Positions 51,201 through 63,506 of a DNA stretch of 64,000 bases are shown piece by piece. Numbering within the stretch: the first letter of the stretch is position 1; every line of letters starts with the position of its first letter. The DNA comes from Polyodon spathula (taxonomy: Eukaryota > Chordata > Actinopteri > Acipenseriformes > Polyodontidae): contig NC_054536.1 of NCBI RefSeq assembly GCF_017654505.1, positions 30,727,446-30,791,445 on the forward strand. The letters are read 5' to 3'. Below the pieces are notes generated by a model that did not search any database, was not told the DNA's origin, and saw only the letters and a list, made by a program, of their open reading frames with translations. Made by a program: the position numbers and the translations under genes.

Positions 51201-51323
51201 ATGGTATATGGGGTTATTGTAAGGTTTCTACAACATATTAACCCCAACAGGACTAGGGTTAAGCGTTCAAGGTAATATATATTATATAATATATATATAT
51301 ATCTATTATATATCATATATCTA

Positions 51324-51362
<39 letters not shown>

Positions 51363-51844
51363 GTTAAACGTCCAGTACCTATTCCTATCGTTAACCACCT
51401 CAATTTCAAACCCAGCCACTCCAGACTAAAAAAAAGGTGCACCATTCCAAGTAACGTTTGTAATTGAATTGTAATGGTTGCAGTCCTTCTGTCCTTTGAA
51501 CTCAACAGGCAGCACACAATGGTGTAAAGTGACCTGATGCTGCTACCGGGGCCTCCCCAGGGTCTCTGAAACAGGACACCTCTAGAGATGAGAAAGGTGT
51601 GTGTGCAGAGGGTGGGGTTGTTTATTTATTTATTTTAAATTAAAATCCCCAAACACTGACCATAAACAGCAAATGGTCCTCTGTAGGCCAGGAGACTGTG
51701 CAGCAAAGTGAGAGGTGTGGGTTCAAGCTCCAGTCAGGGTACTAACTCCCTGGAAAGCTTCTCTGTGGTTAGCGATACACACATATAAACTGAATCAAAG
51801 GCAAGCTCCCTGGAGTGCAGACGGTATCAAATTCCTTTCAGACA

Positions 51845-51932
<88 letters not shown>

Positions 51933-54900
51933 GGATTTAAATATTTAAGAAAAAATATATATTATATACCCTGAACAAATAATTTATTATTTCAGGAGAC
52001 AATTTTGCCCAGTGGTTCAAATCACCCCTTAGATTCACTCTTACCTTTTATCCTATTGTACAGTTAAGACTTAAAACAGAAATCTTGTCACCTAAACTTT
52101 ACTTTACCAGGCATCGGGCAATTTCAACAATTACTGAGATTGTAATTGAAGACAGCCAGCCGCTTCCAAGCAATGCAAAGACAGCAAGAGTGCAGTGCGG
52201 GACATGGACTGGGCTGTCATTAAATCTTCGACTGTGAGCTGCTCGTTGCAGCCCCTTACCTAATCTGGGGTCTTACCTTATCAATAATATTTACCTGGCC
52301 GCTCTTAACAGAATGCCAGTCAGTATCAATTTGCTGTCTGTCGAGTTCACTTTATTTTACTCTGTCTTTTACCATCACCCAAGTATCCAGTGCACTCACA
52401 AGCCCTTCCTTTATATAAACAGACTGGAGTACTAAAGAAGACATTACTCTCCTGGACAGAAACAGCTTGCCTTTGCATTAACTAATATAAATATTTGGGA
52501 AGGTCTGTCTTGACACCCACATATCGTCATCCCCCCACCCCACACACACATTATCCAAGGGTTTGCCTACTTTAAAAAATACTGGGGCCTGGTTAGGGGT
52601 GTAAAATTTTGAACAAAAATAAAATCTATTTGTCCAAAGGTATAAAATGCCTCCTCCCCTCTTTCTTTTATCTTATTTGATTTTGTTTTTTTAGCCTCTG
52701 ACTGCTGCTCCTGGCAGTGGCAGTATTATCACTGGCACTCTGTTCATATGGCTCTTTCATTGTTTTTATTCTTTACCCTGGATTTTTGTATTGACTCTCA
52801 AAGTTGAAAAGACCCTGAGACAGTCTGCTAATGTATATTTTTTTTCAGTATAGTAATGTCAATACATGTGGCCTGTCTTTTTACAAAAGGTTAAACCCTT
52901 GGCCAGTTTTTCCATGCCTATACCTAATTAAAAAAAAAAAAGAAGGGAATTCTGAGTCACCCATTGAAAAAGAGAGAAAAATGCACTGACTACCTGTCTG
53001 AATAATTACTATACATTTAATTCTATAAAGTTTATTTATCATAATTTCTGCTAGGTAAATACGTTATTTTGGAGACATGGCACAAAGTGTACAGAAGAAC
53101 ACTGAGTGTGTTTTAAATGTTAGAAAAAAGACAAAACGCAAATATGTTTTTAAAAAATGACGGATCAATTCATAATATGCGAAACACTCACGCATATATT
53201 ATTCATTACGAATTTACAGCGCAGTAAAAAATACTGGTGCTGCCACAAACTAAAACGGTAAATTGTTATATATCATATAACAGTTTAAAACGTTTTATAA
53301 GTTGTATTATGTTATATATTTTAGTCTTCCTAGTCAACAATTCCTGGGCTCCCATTGTAAAGAAAAGCAATGTAATTATAACGTTCCATTAAATCAGACA
53401 CGCTTGTTCACGTGTGTCTAGTGCTCACCTGGGGTGCCAGATGGATTCTATTTGTACCTCCCGCAAATCCTGTGTTTGCGAAGTGATGTGTACTTGTCTA
53501 TATCGTTTGGGTTTTAAGGTTTGGAGGTTTAGAGGTGTCTGTGTGTAGCTTATGTGCTAAACCTATAGGTTTTAGTAACATGCGTGGCATCCGTGTTTTT
53601 CTAGCAACAGTGCAAAAGTGGCACAGAAAAGAAAATTACTTGTTAATCTGTTCATTTGTGTCGCTACGAGTAGGCCTACTCCCCAAAGGGGTGCAAATAA
53701 ACAATGTGTATAATGGAAGCAGTGTGTTTTGAAACGTGTGTTCAGGTGCGTGCACGTCAAAGGTGAGGGATTAGTGTTTGTTTAACGCGACCATATGTAT
53801 TTAAATTATAGCTAACATGGAGTGGGAAAAAACGATGAGGCGTACAACTTATCTGAAGAACTTTTGTGCGGGGCCTGTTGATGCTCGCTTACATTGTTTT
53901 CATCTAAAATGGGTATGCCATTCTAAAATAAACAAATAAATAACAGATCAAAACGTAATTATTTCGATTTGAATCGAAGTAGAGAAATTCGGCTGGTGCT
54001 GAGTCTGTAAATCTTCCTTCCCTCCTCCTTATCCGACTATCCATCAATAAGGACCTGTGCGATATGCCGTACGTTTAGACAGACAACAAAAAAACTACCA
54101 AATTAATACAGTAGAGAGACAGAGAAAAAGTACAACTAATTCATTCCTGGTTGTTCAAATCAAAAGTCACATCAGTATCAAATATTTACTTACAGGCAGA
54201 AAGTGAAACAGAGAATAGTGTTCTTGAAAGCCAGACTAGCAAAATGTGCTACACATTAAAATGCATAGTCTTTCGAATGAAACAACGTTAATGCAAATAT
54301 GAAAGTGATAGGCTGACGTAAAAACAGGCGTTGATGTTCAAAGTTAACGGAAAAATATGCCTTAAAAAATAGTCTTATCATTGGAATAAACGGGTGAATG
54401 AAAATGTGCTCTGCAAAAATATATGTAACGTATTTGGGAACAAGATGTGTCTTAATGCGATAAGCTAGTTTTAAGGCGGACTTTAGTAGCCTGCAAAGTC
54501 CAGCCCAGAAGAAAAAAAATACAATAATGACACCTCAATTTCAATGAAAAACGGCTAAAAGCCTATAGGCCTACTGTACTACATTAATCCTAAACTAGCC
54601 TCCTGCAACCACCCAATCGCGTTCGAACGACCCTTTCATATAGGCCGACTTGCTGAAATGCCATTGTTGTGAACACATCTGGTTTGAAGGCTTGTGGCAG
54701 ATTTATATTATGTAGGTGAAGAGTGAGGCAAGGGGGGGGGGGGGGGGGGGGGGGGGCGATACCAAGGGCGGGGGTTGGGGGGTGGTGGTACAGCGGGAAT
54801 TTTGGTCATATTCGGTGATGAGGTAAACTAGCATACATACCCTCACTCTACACCGTTTTACAGTACATTCCTGTATTAGTATACACTATAGAATGCAATC

Positions 54901-55151
54901 GGTTTAACATATACATTACGCAAAACGAAATATTTGGAAATGCTATTATTATATAGCTTAGGTATCTTACATGCAATGTTGATACTTTTGCAGTTTTGGT
55001 TGGAAACTTCGTCAAAGCCGTTATTCGCATTCTGTAGTGAGATGAAGAATGGGATACATTGTAATTTTAATTTTAAATGCAGTACAATGTTTCAACTTAC
55101 CTTTGCGAGAATCAGGAAACAGCAAGTTAATGCGACCCTCCTCGAATCCAT
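44958..55151 (-). CDS. nradd: p75-neurotrophin-receptor-like death-domain receptor (NRADD/NRH1 type), complete
   Basis: Six coding exons on the minus strand join in frame: 55151-55101, 50016-49884, 49536-49174, 47229-47019, 45706-45564, 45262-44958, giving 401 residues. Layout: signal peptide (1 to about 21), four TNFR cysteine-rich repeats (about 24-182), stalk (184-228), transmembrane helix (about 230-250, IIPVYCSILAAIVIGLLIYV), WTSCKQ and GEKLHSDSG juxtamembrane motifs, and death domain (about 314-393). Length fits p75 (about 425). It keeps the transmembrane Cys (235) used for p75 dimers and the membrane-proximal Cys (257) that is palmitoylated in p75. There are two N-glycosylation sequons (NGS, NCT). 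The C-terminus SVV fits a PDZ ligand. Neighbouring SETD2 matches the mammalian Nradd locus. Mammalian NRADD lacks the ectodomain, so the orthology to NRADD/NRH1 rather than NGFR itself is inferred from synteny and divergence. Confidence 0.9.
45564..45706 (-). CDS. nradd: p75-like receptor exon 5: juxtamembrane region
   Basis: Acceptor tcctcttttcag, donor gtgagg, 143 nt. Reads CWTSCKQKQQLAKARASELS then CSPEGEKLHSDSGVFLDTHS and LQETQQLK. GEKLHSDSG is essentially the p75 motif of the flexible intracellular linker. Confidence 0.95.
45707..47018 (-). other. Receptor intron 4, no other feature seen
   Basis: 1.3 kb. Contains a short TCC repeat near 46322 and a G run near 46899. No gene seen. Confidence 0.75.
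47019..47229 (-). CDS. nradd: p75-like receptor exon 4: stalk and transmembrane helix
   Basis: Acceptor ctgccccattcag, donor gtcagt (an acceptable, less common donor), 211 nt. The Ser/Thr/Pro-rich stalk (TPKDSSRRGD, ETSTYPSSPD) suits O-glycosylation. The membrane segment NIIPVYCSILAAIVIGLLIY is close to p75 and is the region cut by gamma-secretase in that family. Confidence 0.95.
47230..49173 (-). other. Receptor intron 3, no gene
   Basis: 1.94 kb with a G-rich tract (48209-48227), a (TG)/(TCTG) run (48451-48483) and A/T tracts. The plus-strand open frame at 47658-48038 has no recognisable similarity and is GC-skewed. Confidence 0.7.
49174..49536 (-). CDS. nradd: p75-like receptor exon 3: cysteine-rich repeats 2-4
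   Basis: Acceptor tgtctattgcag, donor gtaaga, 363 nt. Contains TPCSPCSLCPQGIQVTSLC, DTQCNCGDGFFLNVVNGSDP, LCAPCSSCGKGLGVEWECG, CKACPAGTYSEENSQTETC, LNCTTCQESEVQIREC and DTLCM. The Cys spacing gives repeats 2, 3 and 4 of the TNFR type. In p75 these repeats form the neurotrophin contact surface. Confidence 0.96.
49884..50016 (-). CDS. nradd: p75-like receptor exon 2: cysteine-rich repeat 1
   Basis: Acceptor tttgaatcgcag, donor gtaagt, 133 nt in phase 0. Reads VAAADTCETNRFTEDGECCD then LCPLGFGVTVECGKTNTQC. The GECC and C-x2-C pattern equals repeat 1 of p75 (GECCKACNLGEGV). Confidence 0.95.
51283..51361. repeat. TA and poly-T tract
   Basis: Imperfect TA repeats followed by about 18 T. Confidence 0.9.
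51690..51760 (+). mobile_element. Possible tRNA-like SINE fragment
   Basis: gggttcaagctcc at 51719 resembles a B box and is preceded by actgtgcagcaaagtgagag, a weak A-box candidate. Weak evidence. Confidence 0.3.
51850..51929. repeat. (CT)n microsatellite
   Basis: About 80 bp of uninterrupted CT, a polypurine/polypyrimidine tract that can adopt triplex structure. Confidence 0.98.
54732..54756. repeat. Poly-G run of 25
   Basis: Homopolymer G followed by ggcggg-rich sequence. It has quadruplex-forming potential and uncertain true length. Confidence 0.9.
55101..55151 (-). CDS. nradd: p75-like receptor exon 1: start codon and signal peptide
   Basis: ATG at 55151-55149, then MDSRRVALTCCFLILAK and donor gtaagt, 17 codons in phase 0. 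Together with VAAA from exon 2 it forms a short signal peptide with a basic N-end and hydrophobic core. Chosen because it is the only ATG just upstream of a strong donor in the right phase. Confidence 0.85.
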
Positions 55152-55375
55152 TGCAGTGATTAGCAGTCTCCGATCGAGTTACTGAACTTCGGGGTTGCTC
55201 CAAAAAACATAGAAATCCAGGATCTTGCGTTTTTGTTCTTCCCTTATTTGTAAATAAGCCTTTTTGACAGAGAATTAAAAACAGAGCAAGGCGTGTCGCT
55301 AGTAATCTAATAAATATTTGGCTACTTTCCGCAGGAACGGCTAATGAAAAACAGTGGTCTTATCGGTCATAACTA

Positions 55376-55377
<2 letters not shown>

Positions 55378-55411
<34 letters not shown>
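55378..55411. repeat. (TAA)n microsatellite
   Basis: About 11 copies of a TAA/ATA triplet. Confidence 0.95.
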
Positions 55412-55412
<1 letters not shown>

Positions 55413-55869
55413 TATAATATATAATATATGTATATATACAAATCTGTGAGGGCTATGCAAAACAATAGCCAGATAATCTGCGGTAATTGTAACGTATCCA
55501 AAACTAAACTGCTTGAGGAAATCGGCTTAGTTCTCCGATCCGATCCGCTTGCAAAGCCCAGTTCTGAAATTTAATTCTAACTTTTTGTGTCTTTTTCCTT
55601 AAGAACCGAGTTTGCGATTAATGCAAACAAACAAAAAACAGCAAAATTCTTCTTTTTTTTTTCTTCCCCGTCTTTAAAAAAAATAATGAGGTCTGTTATT
55701 TATTCCAAAGGATTTGCTCCTTTCTGTTTTCTTGACTGAGGCGCTTTCTGTTTCAGACGCTGTCTTTCTTTCGTTCTTTCTTTCTTTCGTCCTTCCTCTC
55801 CTTCTTTCTTCTTTCTTTGTCTTTCTTCCTGTCTGCCTCTACTTCTCTCCCTCCCGTCCCGGACAGATG

Positions 55870-55990
55870 CACGAAACGGACGTGTGCTTCCAAGGATTTA
55901 AACCCTGTAGAGCATTAAAGGGTTAACTCCCCCCAAAGAGCTACTGCATCACATGTGCAGCTCCCTGAGCTCGGATTGGCTGAGCCCCCG
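55870..55990 (-). promoter_or_regulatory. Candidate core promoter of the p75-like gene
   Basis: On the minus strand a CCAAT box (plus attgg 55975-55979) lies about 75 bp upstream of a TATA-like TTTAAAT (plus 55896-55902). That would place transcription start near 55870, about 720 bp before the ATG. A CT/TTCC-rich stretch (55735-55830) would then be in the 5' UTR. Inferred from motifs and spacing only. Confidence 0.4.
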
Positions 55991-58129
55991 AGGTAATAAA
56001 TCACACTGAGGCGATTAGCAATAAAATAAAATAAAACTAGTATGACAAGATAATTTTCCGAAACTACAGTAAAATAATAAAAAAGATAAACCCGAGCTCT
56101 CAGGAAATACATTTTGGGGGGCCATTACTTTGCATTTGAATTGAAGACTGCACTTCGATCGACTCTCGAGTTTCCTTCCACCACGGCGCACTTAAATAAG
56201 AGCTCGCTCATCTGCATTTGTATTAGGCACACAGGATAGATGTACTGTATTTTACACACCGTTACTGAATTCATGATGCGACTATCAACTATATATATAT
56301 ATATATATATATATACTACACACAGTACTATCAGTGTGATTTTAGTGTCTATGTATCATACTGATAACCGCTGACCACTGAAGTTCAATTAACACTTTTT
56401 TTTTGTAATGCTACAAAACTAGCGACTACTCTAGCAAACCTTAAAGCAAAGTTTGCTGTCCTACTCTGTTTGTTTGATTTATATATTCGTTTTTTTATTT
56501 TTATAGGCCTACTGTAGGATCAGAGTATCCGTTATGCAAGCTAGATGCTGGGCGTTTGAAATACACATAAGCTAACGCATTGCACAAAGTCTTGAATGGT
56601 ATTATAGAAAACACAGTTGGCTGTGTACATATCTAACGTCCTTATTGAAGAAGTCCATTTTAAGTTTAAGACAGATTCCTGTTGAACAAGCCGATTCATT
56701 CAATTGTACAAATACTACCACCGGTGCACAGCCTACCTGTCTGTCTAACATAATGCGATTGGGAAGTTTGCCAAGTGCCAGTTTCTACTGACCTCTCTTC
56801 ATTTTCAGTACTGTTCAACCGTTTGGTCACAGTATAATGCAAACTCTCCAAGTTTAACTGTTGTGTACATAAAGTGTTTAAAATGTAAAGAAACTAGTAT
56901 TAATGTATTCATACATACTGTAAACCCTCACTGGCTCTGTATATCCTTAACTTCCTTATTGAATTAGAATCAGCGGTACAAATACCATTACACAGCCTGT
57001 CTGTCTATCTGCTTGTCTGTACCTGCACCTTGTTTCAGTAAGTCTATCTGTACAATGTCCCATGCAATGACAAACTGATTTTCAGGGTGTTTATATTCTC
57101 TAAATAATTCAAAGGATATATTTCAGTTGTGAATTGGTGTCTGTTTAAGAATGTGCTATCATGTAACTCGCGAATGTGGACTCGCTGCCTCTTGGGACGT
57201 TCCTTGAAAATAAGGTGTTAACATCCCAGCTTCTTCTCCCAGCATCGGTTCTGTTGCTGAAATTTAAAATAAACATATAAGCTGGGCCAAAGGCTGTGCC
57301 CCCAAGACAAGCTTCCAGTCCTGGACATTATGCATGCTATGAAAACATTTTATAAATTACAATATAAAGTACAAAAAATTATTCAACTCCAATACATCAT
57401 CTAAAGATCCTTGCAAGTGATTTACTGCATCTCAGTTCATCCGTCCTTGTAACATATCTTTACATTACTGTATTAATAGTTAATCTTGGGCACGTGTAAG
57501 AGCTAGACAACTGTGGTTGATCCAAAAGAACACAAATGATGAATACAGATAGAAAAGTCTTGATCAATACACAAAAACACCGGCGGACAGAAGGCACTGG
57601 GCTTCAGTTCTGAGGCCAGTCCCCAGTGTGAGCAGCACAGTAGTACATTGTGGTAGTTGCTGGACAGACTGGATGTGGTGGTATTTGTGAAGGAGGTGTG
57701 CACAGGCACAGCAGACAGTTGTGCCAGATATTGTTATCCCACAGTCCTCTCTCACACACTGTACTGTACTTCCCCACCCTGAGACAGCCAACCCAAAATT
57801 ATGTAGTGGCACCAAAAATTGTACAGTTTCTAAAATTTAATAAGATCTGTGTTTGAGTGTGCTAGAAGGGAATGAAACCACCCCATCATTTATATGTTCC
57901 TCCTCAGTGCAGCTCAAAACACGAAAAAAAATAGTTTAACAATACAGTTCTATCCAAACAGTGTGGCAATGTCTACTGTACATAGTGTATATTTATTTAG
58001 CCTGTATACTTATTTAGCCTAGTGGTATCATAATGACTCAGGTGGGGGAGTATCCTGTATTCCGGGCCCATGCACAGGCATTGTAATAGTTCCAGATTCC
58101 AGACAGAACTAATCACATAGTCAGTGTCA

Positions 58130-58400
58130 CACATAACCACACACACACTGACACAGACACACACTTGACACACACGACACACACACTGAGAGCCACACAC
58201 ACCGACACAGACACACACTGACACAGACACACACACACAAACACACGACTGTGTATGTACACTGAACTGTGTGTGTGACACACAAACTGTCTGTGTGGTG
58301 TGTGTATTTAAAGACTGTGTCAGACACACATACTGACACAAACAGACACACACACTGACAGACACACACACACACTGACACAGGCACACACACACATAAC
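58130..58400. repeat. Imperfect CA-rich minisatellite with GT-rich inverted centre
   Basis: Units like cacactgacacagacacac alternate. Around 58262-58325 the strand bias flips to gtgtgtg before returning to cacaca, so parts are mutually complementary. Confidence 0.85.
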
Positions 58401-61400
58401 ATTAATAGTAGACCAAGGGGAACCATTACAATTCCTACAAGTTTCTTAAACCATAGCTGCTTAAAGTCTTCTTGTTTAGCCCGTGTCTGACCTGTGAACT
58501 GGTATACTGTCAACCTACAACCAACAAATAAAGCAACAGCTGAGGTTTTTTTTTTTTTAAACATTTTTTATGACATTAAGTGTTTCAATTTTGTTAAAGT
58601 GTAAATAGCCTTGAATTCTGTCCTCTTACCTTTTGAAGATGAGTGGTTCCTTCAACATGTCTGACTCATGAGTGTTTGAGGTTACAGACACTTCATGAAT
58701 GCAGTCATTATATAGTTTTCAAATAAGACATCTATGCTGGCATCTTTTGCACTAGAAAACCGTCCTGCTTTGTTTTGGACGATCTAAAAGCATTATCAAA
58801 ATTGGCAGGAAAAAAATCTACTTATTTGTTACCGTCTATACTTTTCACCAGCATATTATCAACTGTTAAACCTTCAGATTTTTTCTGAAGCTCATCCTTT
58901 TTTTAGTGATCTGTGTAACAAAGGGGGTCATTAACTAGTCATGTTCACAAACAAGTGTGTTATTTTTTATTATGACATGGTTATTATTTTCATTGTATTT
59001 AACTGAATAATTGAAATAAATTTTATAGCCATTTTAAAAGACAAGTTTATATACATTAACTCACCATTTACAAAAAAAAGAACATTTATTAACATCTCAT
59101 TATGCTAGTTGTTTAAAAAAAAAACTATTACAGTAACTCATACAACAAAGAGTGTCTGGATCATTCAGAATCCATCTTTCAGGGTAGACAGCTGGAAGAA
59201 GGCTGGACCCCCCACCACCACCCCAAAACAAAGAACTGCATAGCTGGCCACAGATAACCAGCATGCAAGGCAGTGGCCTTTAAGGATTTTAAGACACCGG
59301 AAAAGCTTTCCCTCACATGAAGATTGCAGCATTGTACTGGCCCTTTTTAAAAATCTAACTCCCCCTTCCTTACTGCTACTAAAATACAAGGGTAATGATT
59401 TTTTTTTTATTTTTGTTAACAAAAAAATCATACTACCATGGCGTCCACAGTGACTCATTAAAAAGAAAAGATTAATTAATATATGACGGTTAGTTTTCAA
59501 CCCCCAACATGTTCCCAGTCTTACAGTATTTTTTAGCAAACGTTTTTGTGGGATAAATGGAAGTACTGTATTACTCGTAGAATTCTGAGAGATGTGTTTT
59601 TACCAATAAAGAGAAACGCATGGTATTAATTCATCGTATTATGTTGTGGTCTACTCGACTGGCCATTTACCATTTTATATATTTTATTCATATACTTTCT
59701 TCTGCTGGGGCCATGAACGTGAACACACAGAAAAACATTACTCTGCCATGTTTGGTATTGCCTTGCATTGAATATGTACACAAATGTTTCAAAGCCAATA
59801 TGATAGATGTAGCCAAATTCTGTGCACAATAGGAGGGCCAACGACAGCTGGAAATAACCACTTTCAAAAGTGCAGCGTAAAACATTAACTTCTGTGCCAC
59901 TTAAAAACCGCAATTAAACCTCTTTCACTTTCCAGTTAATGGTTTCCAGCCAGTACAACTTCAAACACTTCAGATAAAACAATTAAACGTTTCAATCTGA
60001 AAAATGTGTCTTGTCTAATATATGTATGGTTGTGTATACAGCTTAAGTCAAATATAAGCCTGCTTGGAAAAATCCAAGAGAAAAAAGTCAGACCCAGAAT
60101 AAAAATTGTATATTTTTAGTAGAAAACTGTTGAAGAAAGCCTGAAGATGAATTTCTTAAAAACGGACAAAGTACCAGTAATTCAAATTTATTTAAAAGAA
60201 AAACGGCACAGTTACTGTAAAAAAGGATTTTTGGGGGACAACTTAATTTCACTAATGGCCTTCAAGGTGCATTTTTGCTGCAATAAATGTTTGCGCTTCT
60301 TTTTCTTTTAATGTACGGCACATGTATGAATAATATACTTCATGGTAGATTCATTTTGTAGATTTTTAATAAAAAACCAGATCAAAATCAACTCGAACTT
60401 GACCAAAATGACATACAAAAGAAACAACACAATAAAGGCTTCTACTGAACGAGATGAACCGTCTCCTCGGGGAATTGTATGTCAGTTCCGTGAGTAACAT
60501 CAAGCTTTACAAGAAAGAGAGCTGTGATCAATCACTTTTGAAATCACCCACCGTACAACAGAATCGCGAATCCAGCGAAAGACGCAGCATTTAACAATGC
60601 TAACAACGCTTTCGTAGCAGTAATTAAAACAAACAAGACAGAGTGGGGAAAAAAAAAACAATACTCTATCCCCCAATAACACCGGCAGATTTAGAGGAGT
60701 TAATAAAAAATAACAAAAAAATTCCACAAGACACCAGCGAGCCACACCAGACGATATGAGGCAAGCAAAATTGTTCAGCGATGCGACTAAATGAATAGAA
60801 CTTATTTATACTTTTGATAAGTATCTTTCACATCACAGGCGACGCGATCGGCACTGGAGCGGCGGGAAATAAATCGGATTGGATCTTATTTTTATGCGAT
60901 TTGACGCGCATCAACTAGTGCATTGAGCAAACAGATTCAGTATGATTCAATTGTATGTATTTCGCGTTGCTGTACTGCCGCCCTGGTGCCGCTCCCGCAT
61001 TAATTAAAGTTTTATCTGATTTATTTATGTAATTTACAAAGTTTAAATAATATGTCCTAATGAAATAGTACATTAACAAGTAACATGTTAAAGTAATATA
61101 ATTGATACAGAAATTATTTACTTAATATATAGTTTAATCAATGTTTAAACTAATCAAATGTTCAATCAATTGTTTTTCCACCGTTAAAACCCTAGCTATA
61201 CAGGGCATCGTGGTAATTGAAGTTCTGCCCTGGTGATGACCTCATGAGCGAAAAGAATAGGAGAAAACATGCAGTCAGTATTTACCCGCTAGATGCTTTC
61301 AAAACGAGCAATATTTGGCCGGAGAACCACCAGTCTGGAGGCCTTGATCAAAGGGGAGTAGCCTATAGTCGCATGCGAGACGAATGTGCATTACCTATTA

Positions 61401-62273
61401 AATGTGACCTCAAGTTCAATGTATAAATAAAACGTGAATTTGTATCATTTTTGTTGAAGAAAATCAATATTTTAATTGACGTTCCAGTACTTTATTGCTT
61501 AAAACACCTTAAGTGTGCAGTTATGTCATGTCAACCTCTCCCTTGTCATGCCTTAATGCTTCACTACATACCACTTTGTAATTTTCCATATACTTAATGA
61601 AAAACTGACGAAAATGGAAAAATGTGAAATTTCAAAATCTAACATAAAATACTGTACTACTATTATGGCTTCCGGTAGACTTTTGCGTTTTGTAGTTTCT
61701 TTTACACACAATGTTAAATAAAAGATCTAAATTATGTTCACATAGTTTTGTATTTTTTATTTTTATTTTGTCTCAATCCTAAAATTCTAGGTGATGCAAA
61801 ACTGTGGTTGCTCTTAGTTACTTATTCTCCAGGGGTTATAGTGACCAGCGTGTGTGCAGATTCCATTGATGCTGTCACAGCACATATGAGTGTGTGACAT
61901 CTTCATTTAGGAGGTATGTATTTGTCTGTCAGAGCAGTGATGGATAGCATTCTCCATCACTCTCTCCATCACCACTGAGAAATGTGACAAACCTTATCTT
62001 CCTATCTCAGTAACGAAAGTGCACAATTATTGGTTTCCAAAGCCTGAAGCTGGGAATGCTTGAGCCATGATGGAGTGGAGATCAGGGCTGACACTGCTCT
62101 AAATTAATCCTAAATTAAATGTTTAAAGACTTAATTAAGCCCAGGCAGTCTTCAAAGGAGAGTTTTGTGACCTCACCCAAGAAAAAAATGCTATGGCCCC
62201 TACTGGCAATTTCTGTGTTGGCTGACTTCTTGGTGAACTGCAGGACCAGTTAGTGGAGATTGGAACACGTATT

Positions 62274-62345
62274 GGGCTAGATTCTCAAAGCTATTTACTC
62301 CAAGTCGTAATTAGCACAATTTTATCTGAATAGAAAAAAAAAAAA
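62274..62345 (+). mobile_element. Solo end of the inverted-repeat element seen at 43411
   Basis: gggctagattctcaaagcta then tttactccaagtcgtaatta matches both ends of the 43411 element. It is followed by a poly-A run. The opposite end was not found. Confidence 0.5.
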
Positions 62346-63426
62346 AAAAAAAATTCTAAAATGAAAAAGAAACAACTTAAGACTACTTACAAGTTACTAA
62401 GATCAAAGTCTTAGTTGTTTATATCTGGTTTGGTAACTTTATTGGGTGTGTTTCTCTGAAAAAAAAGTTCTAATAACGATTTAGAATAATTATCTTTGAG
62501 ACTGTAACCCATTATCTGGTGTCTTGATGAATAAGTTACTTGACTGTTTATATAAATCAAGCATGGGCACTCAGCAGAGTCTGTACAGTGATGGCTTATG
62601 ATACCGCTGCTATTAGCTCTTATTAATCCTGCTTGTGTCTGGCTCCAGGTCTCATTCACTTTAACATGACACTTTTAATGAACCCTTACTTTAAGAGCAG
62701 TACTTTCTGTTCTGTTTATAGTAATGCTCATTTCTTACCAGCTCTTGGTATTCCTTTTAAAAACTCAACTGTCTGCAAAAGAATCAACAAGTTATATAAA
62801 GGGATAACTTTCCCATTTGTTTACCCTCATAAAAATGTTCTGCTGTATACCATGGTAAAAGCATGGGAAAAGTATAATACAGTATAATATAAGTATAATA
62901 CAGCTTAGTAAAATGCATAAAGAAACATGGTGAATTACTGGGAGCTATACTTTACCATGTTAATACATAATAAAAGCTATGTTTAGCTAGCATGGTAAAT
63001 TACACTGTTATAAATATTTATTAGGGTAGCTTCATTAGTCCAGTCAGTGGAGTTTATTGTGAACGCCAAAGAGAGTTTTGCTAACATTCAACTTGCTATT
63101 TTAAAACATGAATTAGAAAAGCAATTCTGTATTACTTATTACTGGTGGAGTTTAGCTAGGACATTAGTAATATGTTACTGGAATTAGTTCCGCTGAGAAC
63201 CCAGCCAGTAATGTAATTATAGTCTATTAAATGAACATGAATATTATTCTCTGCTATGGTGTAGTATTTGCTTTGAAGGTCTCAAAGATTTAATGTGTCA
63301 CTTCCAGACTGCCTGTTTTGTATAAGGAGGCTTAGCTCTTGCACTTTAGGTATGAAGTACAGAGATTCTTCCTCATTATCAATTAATCGCATGCAGATTA
63401 CTGGCCCAATCAAAACAATCGTTATG

Positions 63427-63428
<2 letters not shown>

Positions 63429-63482
<54 letters not shown>

Positions 63483-63506
63483 ATTAACTATATATATATA
63501 TATATT
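63429..63506. repeat. (TA)n microsatellite
   Basis: About 52 bp of TA, a short break, then a further 18 bp. Confidence 0.96.

Larger units (their letters stand above)
50017..55100 (-). other. Receptor intron 1, simple repeats only
   Basis: 5.1 kb. It holds TA/T-rich tracts (51283-51361), an 80-bp CT microsatellite (51850-51929), a possible SINE fragment (about 51690-51760) and a 25-base G run (54732-54756). No further exon recognised. Confidence 0.75.

Noticed and set aside
61217..61426. Possible coding exon of a neighbouring gene
   Set aside because: An intact 69-codon frame, but no recognised family, no clear splice sites and ordinary base composition.
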